From Polyangiaceae bacterium (GTDB lineage Bacteria; Myxococcota_A; Polyangia; Polyangiales; Polyangiaceae), in the NCBI GenBank assembly GCA_025936045.1, contig JAICUB010000018.1, positions 1 through 64,000 on the forward strand: a DNA stretch of 64,000 nucleotides. Direction: 5' to 3'. Made by a program: the position numbers and the translations under genes. Within the stretch, counting starts at the first letter, position 1. Every line of letters starts with the position of its first letter. Shown piece after piece: positions 17,525 through 26,836 of this stretch. A model generated the notes under the pieces. That model did no database searches. It had not been told where the DNA came from and worked only from the letters and a program-made list of their open reading frames with translations.

Positions 17525-19354
17525 GTGAGCTCGGAGGCGCCGCCGGGAAAAGCTTCGCTCCTCGAGGAGCGCGGCATCCGAGCGGGGGAGGCGCTGCGCC
17601 GAGAGCAACGCATTTCGCGCGCCTTGCGCGAGGTCGGCATGGCGCTCGGCGCGACGCTCGACCTCGACGAGCTGCTCGAGCTCATCCTCGACAAGCTGAC
17701 GGAGGTCGTGGAAGCCGATCGCGCCACACTGTACCTGCTCGACGAAGCGAACGGGGAGCTCGTGAGCCGGGTGGTGGCCGGGAGCGAAGTGCGCTCCATC
17801 CGCATGAAGCTCGGCCACGGCGTCGCCGGGCTCGTGGCCAAGAGCGGTGAGCCGATCCGGATCGAGGACGCCTACCGCGACCCGCGTTTCGAGCGTGAGT
17901 GGGACCTGCTGACCGGCTATCGCACGAGCAACATGCTCGCGGCGCCGCTCAAGAACCACGTCGGTCGCACCATCGGCGTGCTCCAGGTCTTGAACAAGCG
18001 CGTGACGGGCGGCTTCACCAGCGACGACGAGGACATCGTGAGCGCGCTCGGCACGCAAGCGGCGGTAGCCATCGACAACTCGCGCTTGATGCTGTCGTTG
18101 ATTCAGAAAAATCAACAGCTCGTCGAGACCAAGGAGCAGCTCGAGCGGAAGTTCCGCGAGCTCTCGCTCCTGTTCGAGCTCGAGCGTGCGACGGCGCGCG
18201 CGACCAGCATCGAGGAGCTCGCGCTCGCGACGCTCGCGCAGGTGGCCACCGCGTGCAACGCGCGCGGCGGCGCGCTCTTGTTGGCCGACGAGGAGACGGG
18301 CGATCTCGTCGAGCGGCGTTACGACCGCGACGGCTCACCGGAGCTCACGCGCCGGCCGGCGAAGTCGGGCGAGGGATTTTTGGGGTCCGCGATGGGCGGC
18401 GGCGGGCCGCTGCTCGTGCTCGAAGCCGCCAGTGATCCGCGCGCGCGCGACGCCGCCGATTTCCCCGTCACGTCCGTGCTCGCCGTGCCGCTCGAGGGGG
18501 ACCCGGCGCCGCTCGGGGCCATCGCCGTGCTCACGGGCGACGGCGAGGACTCGCTCGCCGACACCGACGTGGGCCTGCTCCGGCTCGTCGCGGTCAACGT
18601 CTCGACCGCCGTCCGGCTCTTCAACGCCAGCCGTGCGCGCGAAGTCGGCGAGCGCTTGACGTCGATCGGCCGCTTGCTCTCGCAGGTCATCCACGACTTC
18701 AAGACGCCGATGACGATCATCAGCGGCTACGTGCAGCTCATGGCCGACGCGGACGATCGTCCGACGCGCCACGAATTCTCGGAGCTCATCCTGCGGCAAT
18801 TCGACGTGCTCGGCGCCATGCAGCGCGAGGTGCTCGAGTTCGCGCGGGGCGAAACGAAGATTTTCGTGCGGCGCGTCTATCTGAAGAAGTTCTTCGGCGA
18901 CCTCGAGCGACAGTTGCGCCTCGAGATCGGCGCGCAACCGGTGGAGCTCGCCGTCGAAGTCGACTCGAAGCTCGTCGCGCGTTTCGACGAGGGGCGTGTC
19001 GCGCGCGCGCTGCACAATTTGGCCCGCAACGCGCTCGAAGCCATGGGAGAGCGCGGCGGGCGCCTGACCCTCCGTGCGGCGCTCGCAGGCGGCGAGCTCG
19101 CCATCAGCGTCGCCGACACCGGGCCCGGGATTCCGAAGGAAATCGAAGGACGCATGTTCCAGTCGTTCGTCACCGCCGGTAAGCGCGGCGGTACCGGGCT
19201 CGGGCTCGCCATCGTCAAAAAGATCGTCGACGAACACGGCGGCCGGATCGACGTGCGCTCCTCGAGCGCTGGGACCACCTTCGAGCTTGCGTTCCCGCAG
19301 CAGCGCGAGAAGGACGCGACCGCGGGCGCCGAAGCCGCCCGCGAACCCTCATGA
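17525..19354 (+). CDS. Soluble sensor histidine kinase with two GAF domains
   Basis: A 609-residue cytosolic kinase from GTG 17525. The first GAF domain (about residues 45-195) starts with [20 protein letters not shown] and has [21 protein letters not shown] coiled coil leads to a second GAF domain (about 220-370). The HisKA box is [19 protein letters not shown], with His as phosphoacceptor. ATPase motifs are [19 protein letters not shown] and [10 protein letters not shown]. No transmembrane segment or receiver domain is present. The frame is open far upstream, but that part is antisense to the HEAT/TPR gene. The stop overlaps the next ATG as ATGA. Confidence 0.9.
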   Translation: MSSEAPPGKASLLEERGIRAGEALRREQRISRALREVGMALGATLDLDELLELILDKLTEVVEADRATLYLLDEANGELVSRVVAGSEVRSIRMKLGHGVAGLVAKSGEPIRIEDAYRDPRFEREWDLLTGYRTSNMLAAPLKNHVGRTIGVLQVLNKRVTGGFTSDDEDIVSALGTQAAVAIDNSRLMLSLIQKNQQLVETKEQLERKFRELSLLFELERATARATSIEELALATLAQVATACNARGGALLLADEETGDLVERRYDRDGSPELTRRPAKSGEGFLGSAMGGGGPLLVLEAASDPRARDAADFPVTSVLAVPLEGDPAPLGAIAVLTGDGEDSLADTDVGLLRLVAVNVSTAVRLFNASRAREVGERLTSIGRLLSQVIHDFKTPMTIISGYVQLMADADDRPTRHEFSELILRQFDVLGAMQREVLEFARGETKIFVRRVYLKKFFGDLERQLRLEIGAQPVELAVEVDSKLVARFDEGRVARALHNLARNALEAMGERGGRLTLRAALAGGELAISVADTGPGIPKEIEGRMFQSFVTAGKRGGTGLGLAIVKKIVDEHGGRIDVRSSSAGTTFELAFPQQREKDATAGAEAAREPS

Positions 19355-20412
19355 CGTCACCGCGGCGGCTGCGCATGCTCGAGGAACGCCGGGCGGCGCT
19401 CGAGACGTGCGGTTACTGCCCCAAGCTCTGTCGCGAGACGTGCCCGGTTTCGGAAGTCGAAGCGAGTGAAGCGCTGATCCCTTGGGGCAAGATGACGCTC
19501 ACCTGGTACGCGGCGCGCGGTGACCTCACGCCGGATCGGGACGTCGCGCGGCTGCCGTGGGCTTGCACTGCGTGCTTCGGCTGTCGCGAGCGCTGCGAGC
19601 ACCAAAACCCCGTGGCGCCGACGCTCGTGGCCGCGCGAGCCGCGTATCGCGCCGAAGGCCTCGCGCCCGCCGCGTCCGAACGGGCTCACGCTCGGTTTTT
19701 GCAGAAGCGCGGGCGCTTGCACGAGCGTGCTCGGGAGCTCGCGACCGGCGACGAAGACGCGGGGGTCGCGCTCGTCGTCGGCTGTGGTTACCTCGGTGCG
19801 CGAGGCTCGGAGGCGCAAGACATCGTGCGCGCCGCGCGCGCGTTGTTCGGCGCCGTGCGCGTGCTCGGAGGCTGCTGCGGCGTGCCGCTCGCCGAAGCCG
19901 GCGACGCGGCGGGAGCACGCGGGCTCCGCGACGCGCTCTTGGAAGAAGCACGGGGGCGCTCTTTGGTCGTCGCAGACGCAGGGTGTGCGGCCGCCCTGCG
20001 CGATGCCGGCGCCGAGACGCTCGTGGAAGCGGCGGCGAGCCGCGCGTCGAGGCTCACCCGGCTTCCGCAGCCGAGCGAGCCGCTGCGTTACCACGACCCG
20101 TGTCGTCTCGCGCGCGGCCTCGGGCTCGTCCGGGAGCCGCGCCTCGTGCTCGAGCGCGCGCTCGGCGCGCCACCCGCCGAGTTCGAGCGTGCGGGGTCGA
20201 ACACGCGTTGTTCCGGCGCGGGCGCGCTGCTGCCGTTCGTGATGCCGGAAACGGCGCGGGGCATCGCGCGTGATCGACTGGACGAGCACGAGCGCCTCGG
20301 CGGCGGCACCGTCGTCACCGCCTGCGCGACGAGCCTCGCCTGGTTCCGAGCGCAGGGCGCGCGCGCCGTCGATCTGTCGACGCTCATCGCCCGGAGCCTT
20401 TTGGGTGGCTGA
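19351..20412 (+). CDS. Fe-S protein with two 4Fe-4S motifs and CCG domains
   Basis: A 353-residue protein of the GlpC/HdrD/LutA-like group. Cys20, Cys23, Cys27 and Cys31 (CGYCPKLCRETCP) form one 4Fe-4S site; Cys72, Cys75, Cys78 and Cys82 (CTACFGCRERC) form another. Two cysteine-rich CCG-type domains follow: GGCCGVPLAEAG, and DPCRLARGLG with NTRCSGAGALLP. Such proteins pass electrons in oxidoreductase complexes, but no partner dehydrogenase or flavoprotein is nearby. Instead it is locked between two histidine kinase genes by overlapping stops and starts. A redox-sensing link is possible but not shown. Confidence 0.85.
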   Translation: MTSPRRLRMLEERRAALETCGYCPKLCRETCPVSEVEASEALIPWGKMTLTWYAARGDLTPDRDVARLPWACTACFGCRERCEHQNPVAPTLVAARAAYRAEGLAPAASERAHARFLQKRGRLHERARELATGDEDAGVALVVGCGYLGARGSEAQDIVRAARALFGAVRVLGGCCGVPLAEAGDAAGARGLRDALLEEARGRSLVVADAGCAAALRDAGAETLVEAAASRASRLTRLPQPSEPLRYHDPCRLARGLGLVREPRLVLERALGAPPAEFERAGSNTRCSGAGALLPFVMPETARGIARDRLDEHERLGGGTVVTACATSLAWFRAQGARAVDLSTLIARSLLGG

Positions 20413-21925
20413 AGGTCGCACGAGCACGCGCTTTCGCCGGAGCGTCGCGGCGCGCGTGCTCGCTTCCTACGCCCTCGTGACGCTCGCGTTCGGGGCCGTC
20501 GCGGGTTGGAGCATCGTGGCACAGCGCTCCGCGGCGCAGGAGACGCGCCTGGTCCAGAGCGGCTACTTCCCGCTCGCGCTCGCGGTGCGGGACCTGGCCG
20601 CCAAGCAGGACACCTGGAATACCCAGCTCAACCACATCACTGCCGCCAAGAACCCTGCCGACATCCGCGTCTGGTTCGACGTAGCGCTGCGCGTCGGCCG
20701 ACCGCACACCTTCGACGAAGTGCGCGGCGCCGTCGAGCGCGCGTTCCTCGTGGACGGCGACGGCGACATGCGCGCGCTCGGCGAGGGGCTCTTGCACGAC
20801 GTGCGCGAGATCGAAACGTTCGTCGCCACCGACGGTAGCGAGCTCGATCGGCTGTTTCAAGCGCTCGATCGCGGCGATGCCACGGGTGCCGAGCGACAGC
20901 GCGACGAGCTCGTCACGCGCGGCTCGCAGGCTTCGGTTCGGCTCGTGAAGCTCGAACAGAGCGTCAAACACAAGGTCGACGTCTTGCTCGAGGCGGCGCG
21001 CGCGAGAGAGACGCTCGCGATCCGGTTGCTCGTCGCGCTGACGCTGCTCGCGCTGTGTGTCGGCCTCGCGATGGCCTTTTTCGTGCGGCGCGTGCTCGCG
21101 CCCATCGCGGCCGTGACCGAACGCGCGCAGGCGGTGGCGCGCGGCGACTTGAAGCCGCGCGACGCCGTCGTCTCCGACGACGAAATCGGCGAGCTTGCCG
21201 CAACGTTCGAGCGCATGGTCGCGGCCATCGCGCAAGCAAACGAGCGCCTCGTCGCCGCCGAGCGCCTCGCGACCATCGGCAAGATGGCGGCGCACGTCAC
21301 GCACGAAATCCGCAATCCGCTGTCGTCCATTGCGCTGAATCTCGAGCTGCTCGAGGAGCAGGTGCCACGCGGCGATACCGAAGCGCAGAGCCTGTTTCGC
21401 GCGATCGGCAAGGAGGTCGAGCGGCTTTCGGCGCTGAGCCAGCAGTACCTCCTGTTCGCGCGCCGCCAAGGGCCGGCTCACGCGCTCGAGGACGTCGCGG
21501 CGATCGCGCACGAAGCGGCGGAGTTCGTGCGGCCGGAGCTCGAGCACCACGGCGTCGAGCTCGCGCTCGCCATCGCGTCGGACCTGCCGCTCGTGCCGTG
21601 CGACGAGGCGCAGCTCCGGCAGGCGCTGTTCAACCTCTTGCGGAACGCACGCGAGGCCATGCCGGGCGGCGGTTCGGTGACGCTCGGGGTCAGCCGCGAC
21701 GAAACGCACGTGATCATCACCGTGGACGACGAGGGGCCCGGCATCGTCCCGGACGCGCGCGCCCGCTTGTTCGAGCCGTTCTTCACGACCAAGGCCGGCG
21801 GCACCGGGCTCGGCCTCGCCATCACCCAGCAAATCGCGAGCTCGAGCGGAGGCTCGATCACGTGCGAGCCCGGTCCGGGCGGCCGCGGAACGCGCTTCGC
21901 GCTCAGGCTGCCGATCCGGCTATAA
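20405..21925 (+). CDS. Membrane-bound sensor histidine kinase
   Basis: A 506-residue kinase from GTG 20405, overlapping the Fe-S gene by 8 bases. A first membrane helix (VLASYALVTLAFGAVAGWSI), a periplasmic helical sensor of about 150 residues and a second helix (LLVALTLLALCVGLAMAFFV) are followed by a HAMP domain. The HisKA box is HVTHEIRNPLSSIALNLELL. ATPase motifs are NLLRNAREAM, DDEGPGIV and [10 protein letters not shown]. The organisation resembles NtrB/ZraS-type kinases that partner sigma-54 activators, but no response regulator is adjacent. rdgB follows after 11 bases. Confidence 0.9.
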   Translation: MAEGRTSTRFRRSVAARVLASYALVTLAFGAVAGWSIVAQRSAAQETRLVQSGYFPLALAVRDLAAKQDTWNTQLNHITAAKNPADIRVWFDVALRVGRPHTFDEVRGAVERAFLVDGDGDMRALGEGLLHDVREIETFVATDGSELDRLFQALDRGDATGAERQRDELVTRGSQASVRLVKLEQSVKHKVDVLLEAARARETLAIRLLVALTLLALCVGLAMAFFVRRVLAPIAAVTERAQAVARGDLKPRDAVVSDDEIGELAATFERMVAAIAQANERLVAAERLATIGKMAAHVTHEIRNPLSSIALNLELLEEQVPRGDTEAQSLFRAIGKEVERLSALSQQYLLFARRQGPAHALEDVAAIAHEAAEFVRPELEHHGVELALAIASDLPLVPCDEAQLRQALFNLLRNAREAMPGGGSVTLGVSRDETHVIITVDDEGPGIVPDARARLFEPFFTTKAGGTGLGLAITQQIASSSGGSITCEPGPGGRGTRFALRLPIRL

Positions 21926-21936
21926 TCCGGCCCCTC

Positions 21937-22587
21937 ATGGCGAGACTCTTGAGCATCGTCATCGCCACGACGAACGAGGGCAAGTTGAGCGAGCTCCGCG
22001 CGCTCCTCGCCGACTTGCCGGTGCAGCTGCTCTCGGTCGCGGAGGTACTCGGCGGCAAGCTCGCGATCGCCGAAGACGGCGTGACCTTCGACCAGAATGC
22101 CGCCACGAAGGCCCGCGCGGTGTGCCAGGCGACGAGCCTCTACGCGCTCGCCGACGACAGCGGACTCGAGGTCGAGGCGCTCGGCGGCCGCCCCGGCGTG
22201 CACTCCGCGCGTTTCGCCCACGAGCGCGCCACGGACGCCGAGAACAACGCCGCGCTTCTGCGCGAGCTCGACGAAATCGAAGACGGCGGGCGCGCCGCGA
22301 AGTTTCGTTGCGTGCTCGCGCTCGCGAGCCCGTGGGCACCCGAGCGCGTCGAGACGGTGGAGGGCAGCTGCGACGGCTTCATCGCGCGCGCGCCGCGGGG
22401 AAGCGGCGGTTTCGGCTACGACCCGCTGTTCATCGTGTCCGAGCTCGGCAGTCGGGCGATGGCGGAGCTCAGCGAGGCCGAGAAAAACGGCGTGAGCCAC
22501 CGTGCGCGCGCCGTCCGCGCGTTGCGCCCCGTGCTGGTTGGCCTACTCGACGAACGGCTGCGTGAAGTCGAACGCGCGCTCGGCTGA
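21937..22587 (+). CDS. rdgB: Non-canonical purine NTP pyrophosphatase (RdgB/HAM1)
   Basis: A 216-residue house-cleaning enzyme that hydrolyses ITP, dITP and XTP to monophosphates. The family motif IATTNEGKLSELRALL opens the protein (Lys16 region). ALADDSGLEVEALGGRPGVH holds the catalytic Asp, and GSGGFGYDPLF and the C-terminal KNGVSHRARAVRAL are conserved. ATG 21937 begins the fold; a longer open frame runs upstream within the kinase but is not conserved. It is probably transcribed with the kinase. Confidence 0.95.
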   Translation: MARLLSIVIATTNEGKLSELRALLADLPVQLLSVAEVLGGKLAIAEDGVTFDQNAATKARAVCQATSLYALADDSGLEVEALGGRPGVHSARFAHERATDAENNAALLRELDEIEDGGRAAKFRCVLALASPWAPERVETVEGSCDGFIARAPRGSGGFGYDPLFIVSELGSRAMAELSEAEKNGVSHRARAVRALRPVLVGLLDERLREVERALG

Positions 22588-22616
22588 GCGCAGGCTGTCG
22601 GCGTCGCGCGGCTCGT

Positions 22617-23552
22617 TCAACGCACGCCGAGCAAGTCCGCGTAGCCGCCGACGCCGAACATGAACCAGCCGTGGCTGCCGGCTCCGTCGTTCGGCCCGAT
22701 GAGATCGTAACTGCCGCCGCCGGGCACCACGCGCCGCACGCGATCGAACGAACCTACGCCGAGCTCGAGCAGCGGCGATACGCTGAACGTCGGGCTCAAC
22801 CTGATGTCCGCCCCGACACCGAGGCGTCCTTCGAGCACGCCGCCCGTCATGCGCAGCTCCGAGCCGTCCGCCCAGTTCGCGCGCGCCTGCCGGTAGCCGA
22901 CGGCAACCTCGGTCACGAGCCCGACGCGATCGGCGTCGGAGGTGGCGCGCAGCGCGAGCGCGAAGAAATCCGAATCGCCGCCGTGTTGTCCGCCGAAGAG
23001 ATTCTTCTCCGTGCCGCCCGAGCTCAGCTGCGCGCGCTGCCACAAGCCGAAGACCTGGTAGTAGCGCCCGAGCCGCATTCCGGCGTCGAGCTCGAGCGCC
23101 GGCCCCGAGCTCACGTAATCCTTCAACGGCACGCCCGACAGGATCAGATTGCCGTAAGCGTCTGCGCCGCCCCGCGCGTACGCGCTGCCGAACGGAATGA
23201 ACCAGCCGAGCCGCGCGCCGAGCCACAAGGAGGTGCGCGGCGAGACGTGACGCGGGATGGGCGGGGGCGGTGGCTCGAACGGCGGCGGCCCGGGCGGCGG
23301 CGGCTCGTAAATCACGGGCGGGGGCGCGGAAGTTCGGTTCGGCACGCCGGGCGGCGGCGGTGCCGCCTGTCCTTGCTCGACGTAGTAGCCGGGCGGCGCG
23401 TCGGGGGCTGCCGCCGGAGCTACAGGCGGCGCGCTCGCCGACGGCGGGGCGGCGGGCGAATTTCCGGAACCTGGCGGCGGGGACTGGCCGAGCGCGACGG
23501 ACGCGACCGAGAGCCCGAGCAGCAAGGCGACTGCTGGCGGCTGGGCTCGCAT
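22617..23552 (-). CDS. Outer-membrane beta-barrel protein with proline-rich N terminus
   Basis: A 311-residue protein with a signal peptide (VALLLGLSVASVALGQ). Residues 23-105 are very rich in Pro and Ala and probably disordered. The rest alternates amphipathic strands typical of an outer-membrane barrel (SLWLGARLGWFIPFG, ALELDAGMRLGRYYQVFG, GVLEGRLGVGADIRLS) and ends with a short strand GVGGYADLLGVR. No enzyme motif is seen. It converges on rdgB and is divergent from the ATP synthase block. Function unknown. Confidence 0.65.
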   Translation of the reverse strand: MRAQPPAVALLLGLSVASVALGQSPPPGSGNSPAAPPSASAPPVAPAAAPDAPPGYYVEQGQAAPPPPGVPNRTSAPPPVIYEPPPPGPPPFEPPPPPIPRHVSPRTSLWLGARLGWFIPFGSAYARGGADAYGNLILSGVPLKDYVSSGPALELDAGMRLGRYYQVFGLWQRAQLSSGGTEKNLFGGQHGGDSDFFALALRATSDADRVGLVTEVAVGYRQARANWADGSELRMTGGVLEGRLGVGADIRLSPTFSVSPLLELGVGSFDRVRRVVPGGGSYDLIGPNDGAGSHGWFMFGVGGYADLLGVR

Positions 23553-23613
23553 CCGCGAACGATAGTGCCACCCCGCGAGACGTGCTAGGTGGCGGCGCGC
23601 GTCGTGGCACCCT

Positions 23614-23883
23614 GTGAAGCAAGAGTGGAAAGGAGTCGGCCGTTACGGCACCGTCGGGCTCGAGCTCGTCTTGAGCGTGATCGTCGGCCTATTTGCCGGT
23701 CAGTTTCTCGACCGGCGCTTCCACACGGCGCCCTGGCTCATGTTGCTGGGCCTCGGCTACGGCATTGCAGCGGGCGTGCGCGGGCTCTACAGAGCGGCCG
23801 AGCGTGCGACGCGCGAGGCGGACGAGCTCGAGCGGCGCGAGCGTGAAGAGCGCCGGAAATATCGGAAGAAGTCGGATGAGTGA
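23614..23883 (+). CDS. atpZ: AtpZ/AtpI-like ATP synthase assembly protein
   Basis: An 89-residue protein from GTG 23614 with two hydrophobic helices (VGLELVLSVIVGLFAGQFLD, then PWLMLLGLGYGIAAGVRGLY) and a highly charged C terminus. The GRYGTVGLELVLS and GQFLDRRF pattern fits the AtpZ/AtpI group, which aids assembly or ion supply of Fo. Its stop overlaps the next ATG. The symbol rests on position and topology. Confidence 0.75.
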   Translation: MKQEWKGVGRYGTVGLELVLSVIVGLFAGQFLDRRFHTAPWLMLLGLGYGIAAGVRGLYRAAERATREADELERREREERRKYRKKSDE

Positions 23884-24277
23884 CACGGCGGAGCGAGAAA
23901 ATGGCCTCCTGGGCCTCGTGTGGCCCGTGGCCGCAGCGGCAGTCGTGCTCACGGCGCTCGCGCCGTTCGTCGTCGGCTTGGGCGACGTGCGCGGCGTCGC
24001 GATCGGCGGCGCGCTCGCGACCTTGAATCTCGCGGCGATCGCGCTGGTCGTGCGCGGTGTCATGCGCGGGGCGCTCCTCTCCTGGGGCTCGCTCGCGACG
24101 GTGAAGTTCGCCGTGCTCTTGTTCGCGACCTGGATTGTCATCAAAAATCACTGGGCGGGTGTGCTCCCGCTCGCGCTCGGCTACGCCGCGCTGCCGCTCG
24201 GCATCGTGGTCGGCCAGCTGCTGCGGACGACGCCCGAGCGGCGCCAAGAAAGACGAGTCGATGCCCGAACACGCTAG
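23876..24277 (+). CDS. atpI: ATP synthase subunit I-like membrane protein
   Basis: A 133-residue protein with four hydrophobic helices: LLGLVWPVAAAAVVLTALAP, VAIGGALATLNLAAIALVV, LATVKFAVLLFATWIVIKNH and VLPLALGYAALPLGIVVGQL. It resembles the AtpI/subunit I family in size, topology and operon place, although sequence support is weak. ATG 23876 overlaps the upstream stop; the longer open frame is a shadow. The end overlaps the atpB start by 17 bases. Confidence 0.7.
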   Translation: MSDTAERENGLLGLVWPVAAAAVVLTALAPFVVGLGDVRGVAIGGALATLNLAAIALVVRGVMRGALLSWGSLATVKFAVLLFATWIVIKNHWAGVLPLALGYAALPLGIVVGQLLRTTPERRQERRVDARTR

Positions 24278-25037
24278 CTTTTTGACGCTGATCCTCGCTC
24301 ACTTTCGCGAGACGCTCGATCACAACGCGGGCCTGCTGGGCGACAGCATCGTCGGCAAGGTTCCGGCGAGCTGGCACAGCTTCGAGCCCTTGGCGGCGTC
24401 GATCTTCGTCTTCTTCGTCGTGATCGCGGTTTCGCTCGCCGTGCGCGCGCGACTCGCGAACGCCGACGAGGCCGTGATCCCGGACGACACCCTCACGCTG
24501 CGCACCTTCGTCGAAGCGTTCCTCGGCTTCTTCTACGACCTCGCGAAGAGCACGATGGATGCCGAGCGCGCCAAGCGCTACTTCCCGCTGATCGGCACCG
24601 CGGCGACGTTCGTCTTCTTCGCGAACGTGATGGCGCTGATCCCCGGCATGCCGGTCGCGACGAGCAACCTCAACATCACTTTCGGAAGCGGCATCGTCGT
24701 CTTCCTCTTCTTCAACGCCTATGGCCTTTTGACCAACGGCAAGACCTACGTCGCGCACCTCGCGGGCCCCAAATGGTGGCTCGCGCCGCTCGTGTTCCCG
24801 ATCGAAGTCATCTCGCTCTGTGTTCGTCCCGTCACGCTCGGCGTGCGTCTGATGATCAACATGGCGGTCGATCACCTGATCGTGAGCTTGTTCTTGGGGC
24901 TCATCGCCCTCGTGGTGCCGATTCCGCTCATGCTGCTCACGATCCTCGTCGTCGTGGTCCAGACACTGGTGTTCACGCTCCTCACGTGCGTGTACATCGG
25001 CCTCGCCACCGAGCACGACGCGGAAGGCCACCACTGA
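24261..25037 (+). CDS. atpB: ATP synthase Fo subunit a
   Basis: A 258-residue membrane subunit providing the two half-channels of Fo. Helices include ASIFVFFVVIAVSLAVRARL and AATFVFFANVMALIPGMPV. The conserved segment SLCVRPVTLGVRLMINMAVD contains the essential Arg that faces the c ring, and TLLTCVYIGLATEHD closes the protein. ATG 24261 follows AGACGAG closely; the frame is open upstream inside atpI. A 147-base gap separates it from atpE. Confidence 0.94.
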   Translation: MPEHASFLTLILAHFRETLDHNAGLLGDSIVGKVPASWHSFEPLAASIFVFFVVIAVSLAVRARLANADEAVIPDDTLTLRTFVEAFLGFFYDLAKSTMDAERAKRYFPLIGTAATFVFFANVMALIPGMPVATSNLNITFGSGIVVFLFFNAYGLLTNGKTYVAHLAGPKWWLAPLVFPIEVISLCVRPVTLGVRLMINMAVDHLIVSLFLGLIALVVPIPLMLLTILVVVVQTLVFTLLTCVYIGLATEHDAEGHH

Positions 25038-25184
25038 ACGCGCCGCGATTCGGCTTTAAACGCGGCCCGCGCGCGCCGTGCGTCGAAGGACTGGCCATCG
25101 CGCGAGAAACGCACTAAAGCCCGTCGCGAATTTGCCTGGGGCCGAGAAGAGCCCCGCTCGAAAGAAAGCAAGGAGACCCTGACG

Positions 25185-25511
25185 ATGTCCAAGAAGAACC
25201 TGTCGCTCGCTGCTGCCGCGGTCACGACGCTCCTCACGACCAGTGCCTTCGCCCAAGAGGCAGCTGGTGGCGCCGCTGCCGGCGGCGGCTCGGCGATGGC
25301 CGCGCTCGGTGCCGGCTTTGCCGTCGGTCTCGCCGTGCTCGGCGGCGGCCTCGGTCAGGGTCGGGCTGCCGCTGCCGCGCTCGAAGGCATCAGCCGTAAC
25401 CCCGGCGCGGCCGGTCGCATTCAGACCCCGATGATTCTCGGTCTGGCGCTGATCGAGTCGCTCGTGCTGTTCGCGTTCTTCATCGCGTTTTTGCTCCAGG
25501 GCAAGGTCTGA
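25185..25511 (+). CDS. atpE: ATP synthase Fo subunit c with N-terminal presequence
   Basis: A 108-residue ring subunit, longer than the usual 75-90. Residues 1-24 look like a cleavable signal peptide ([20 protein letters not shown], then AFAQ). The mature hairpin has helix one with [20 protein letters not shown] and helix two with [20 protein letters not shown]. Glu91 is the ion carrier. Gln58 and Ser92 match two Na+-ligand positions, but the following Thr and Tyr of Na+-type rings are replaced by Leu and Phe, so protons are more likely. AAGGAG precedes the ATG. No b, delta, alpha, gamma, beta or epsilon gene follows. Confidence 0.93.
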   Translation: MSKKNLSLAAAAVTTLLTTSAFAQEAAGGAAAGGGSAMAALGAGFAVGLAVLGGGLGQGRAAAAALEGISRNPGAAGRIQTPMILGLALIESLVLFAFFIAFLLQGKV

Positions 25512-25522
25512 GCTTCCGCTGC

Positions 25523-25557
25523 CGTCGAGTAGCGTCTTTCGCGAGCGCTACTCGACG
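25523..25557. terminator. Bidirectional terminator overlapping the L,D-transpeptidase stop
   Basis: A perfect 12-pair stem, CGTCGAGTAGCG 25523-25534 with 25546-25557, encloses an 11-base loop. It lies 11 bases after the atpE stop, and its 3' arm contains the last codons and stop of the convergent L,D-transpeptidase gene. A single structure can therefore end transcription in both directions. No long T-tract is seen on either strand. Confidence 0.75.
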
Positions 25558-26774
25558 CGCACGAGCGTTCCGAGCTCGTAATCAGTGGGCAGCACTGCCG
25601 ACCATCCGCTCGGTAGGTGCGGGCTCGTCCATGCGAAGAGGCGTTCGGCGTCGGCCGGCGTGAGGTTCACGCAGCCGTGGCTCATGACGTGCCCGAACGC
25701 GTGATGCCAGAACGCCCCGTGCAACCCATAGCCGCGGTCGAAGTACATGACCCAGGGCACCGCCTGGATCGCGTAGTTGCGCGAAGCGTCCGCGTCCTCG
25801 AGGTTGTCCATATCGCTCGTCGCGAGCTTGACCCAGACGCGGTGAACCCCCGGAGGCGTCGCCAGCTCGGTGCCGGCGGGACCGCGACCCGTCGAGACCG
25901 GCATCGCGAAGAGCGGCCGCTCGCCGCGATACGCCACGAGCACCTGCCGCGCGAGGTCGACATCGATCCAGCGCTCTGCCGGCGCCGCTTCGGCCGGCGG
26001 CGGTTTCACGCTCGGCCACGTCGCATCGCGACCGCGCAGCCATTCGCCGTCGCCCACCCGTAGCCACGTTTCGCCCCGCTTTTCGATCCGCTCGAGCACG
26101 CGGACGCGGGTGAGCGCTGCTACGAACGAGGCTTTCTTCGCGCCTCCGCCCGGGCTCGCGAAGAGCTCGGCGCGCGGCGCCGTCACCCATGCGAAGTCGC
26201 CGTCCTCGAAGTCAGCGGCGAGCGGCACCGGGGCGTGCACGGCTCCGTTCAAGTCCCTGAGCGGCACCCACAGCCGGTGCGTCGTGAGCCCGAACGCATC
26301 GCCGCCCGGTTTCGTCGCTAGGCGCACGAGAGCCACGCCGAACCCTGGGACCAGCTGAGCGTCCGGCTCGCCGTCTTCGGCGGTCTCGAGCACGCGGTAC
26401 CCGAACGAACCGTCGCGACCGACGAAGTGATACGCGTAAGGCAAGCCGTCGCTGCCCGATGTCGCGACCGCCCCCGGCGGCAGCGTCGAGGGCGCGGCGC
26501 CTTCCTCGCAAATCCACGCGAGTGGCCCCACCTCGAACCATGTCCCCGCGCAGCCCGGCCCTGCGTTCGCCGCGTAGACCGGCAGCCGAGCGCCGCGCTC
26601 GGCCGCGCCGCGCCGTGGCGCTGCCGAGTCGGGGCGCACGCGGATCGGCTCGTCCGGTCGCGTGATCTCGACGCTCGCGGGCAACGCCGACGTCGCGCCG
26701 AGCGCCGCGTCCGGACCCGTCGCCGAGCCGAGCACGCCGCCGAGGAGAAGCAGCACGCGCGACCGAGGCGTCAT
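25548..26774 (-). CDS. L,D-transpeptidase (YkuD domain) family protein
   Basis: A 408-residue exported protein. An N-terminal signal-like segment is visible (VLLLLGGVLGSATGPDAALG). The middle contains SH3-like strands (EDGDFAWVTAPRAELFASPG). The C-terminal YkuD domain starts near RWIDVDLARQVLVAYRGERP. The catalytic motif is HGAFWHHAFGHVMSHGCVNL with Cys368, His366 and Ser365. Such enzymes make 3-3 peptidoglycan cross-links or attach proteins to peptidoglycan. The stop lies inside the shared terminator hairpin. Confidence 0.88.
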   Translation of the reverse strand: MTPRSRVLLLLGGVLGSATGPDAALGATSALPASVEITRPDEPIRVRPDSAAPRRGAAERGARLPVYAANAGPGCAGTWFEVGPLAWICEEGAAPSTLPPGAVATSGSDGLPYAYHFVGRDGSFGYRVLETAEDGEPDAQLVPGFGVALVRLATKPGGDAFGLTTHRLWVPLRDLNGAVHAPVPLAADFEDGDFAWVTAPRAELFASPGGGAKKASFVAALTRVRVLERIEKRGETWLRVGDGEWLRGRDATWPSVKPPPAEAAPAERWIDVDLARQVLVAYRGERPLFAMPVSTGRGPAGTELATPPGVHRVWVKLATSDMDNLEDADASRNYAIQAVPWVMYFDRGYGLHGAFWHHAFGHVMSHGCVNLTPADAERLFAWTSPHLPSGWSAVLPTDYELGTLVRVE

Positions 26775-26836
26775 CCCGGACTCAGGCTGGGCGCGTCGAA
26801 GCGAGCCGAAGGGCCGGCACGTGCGCCGTCCGGTCC

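Noticed and set aside
21896..21937. TATAAT at 21921-21926 just before rdgB
   Set aside because: It is made by the stop region of the kinase gene, has no -35 at proper spacing, and would start transcription at the rdgB ATG.
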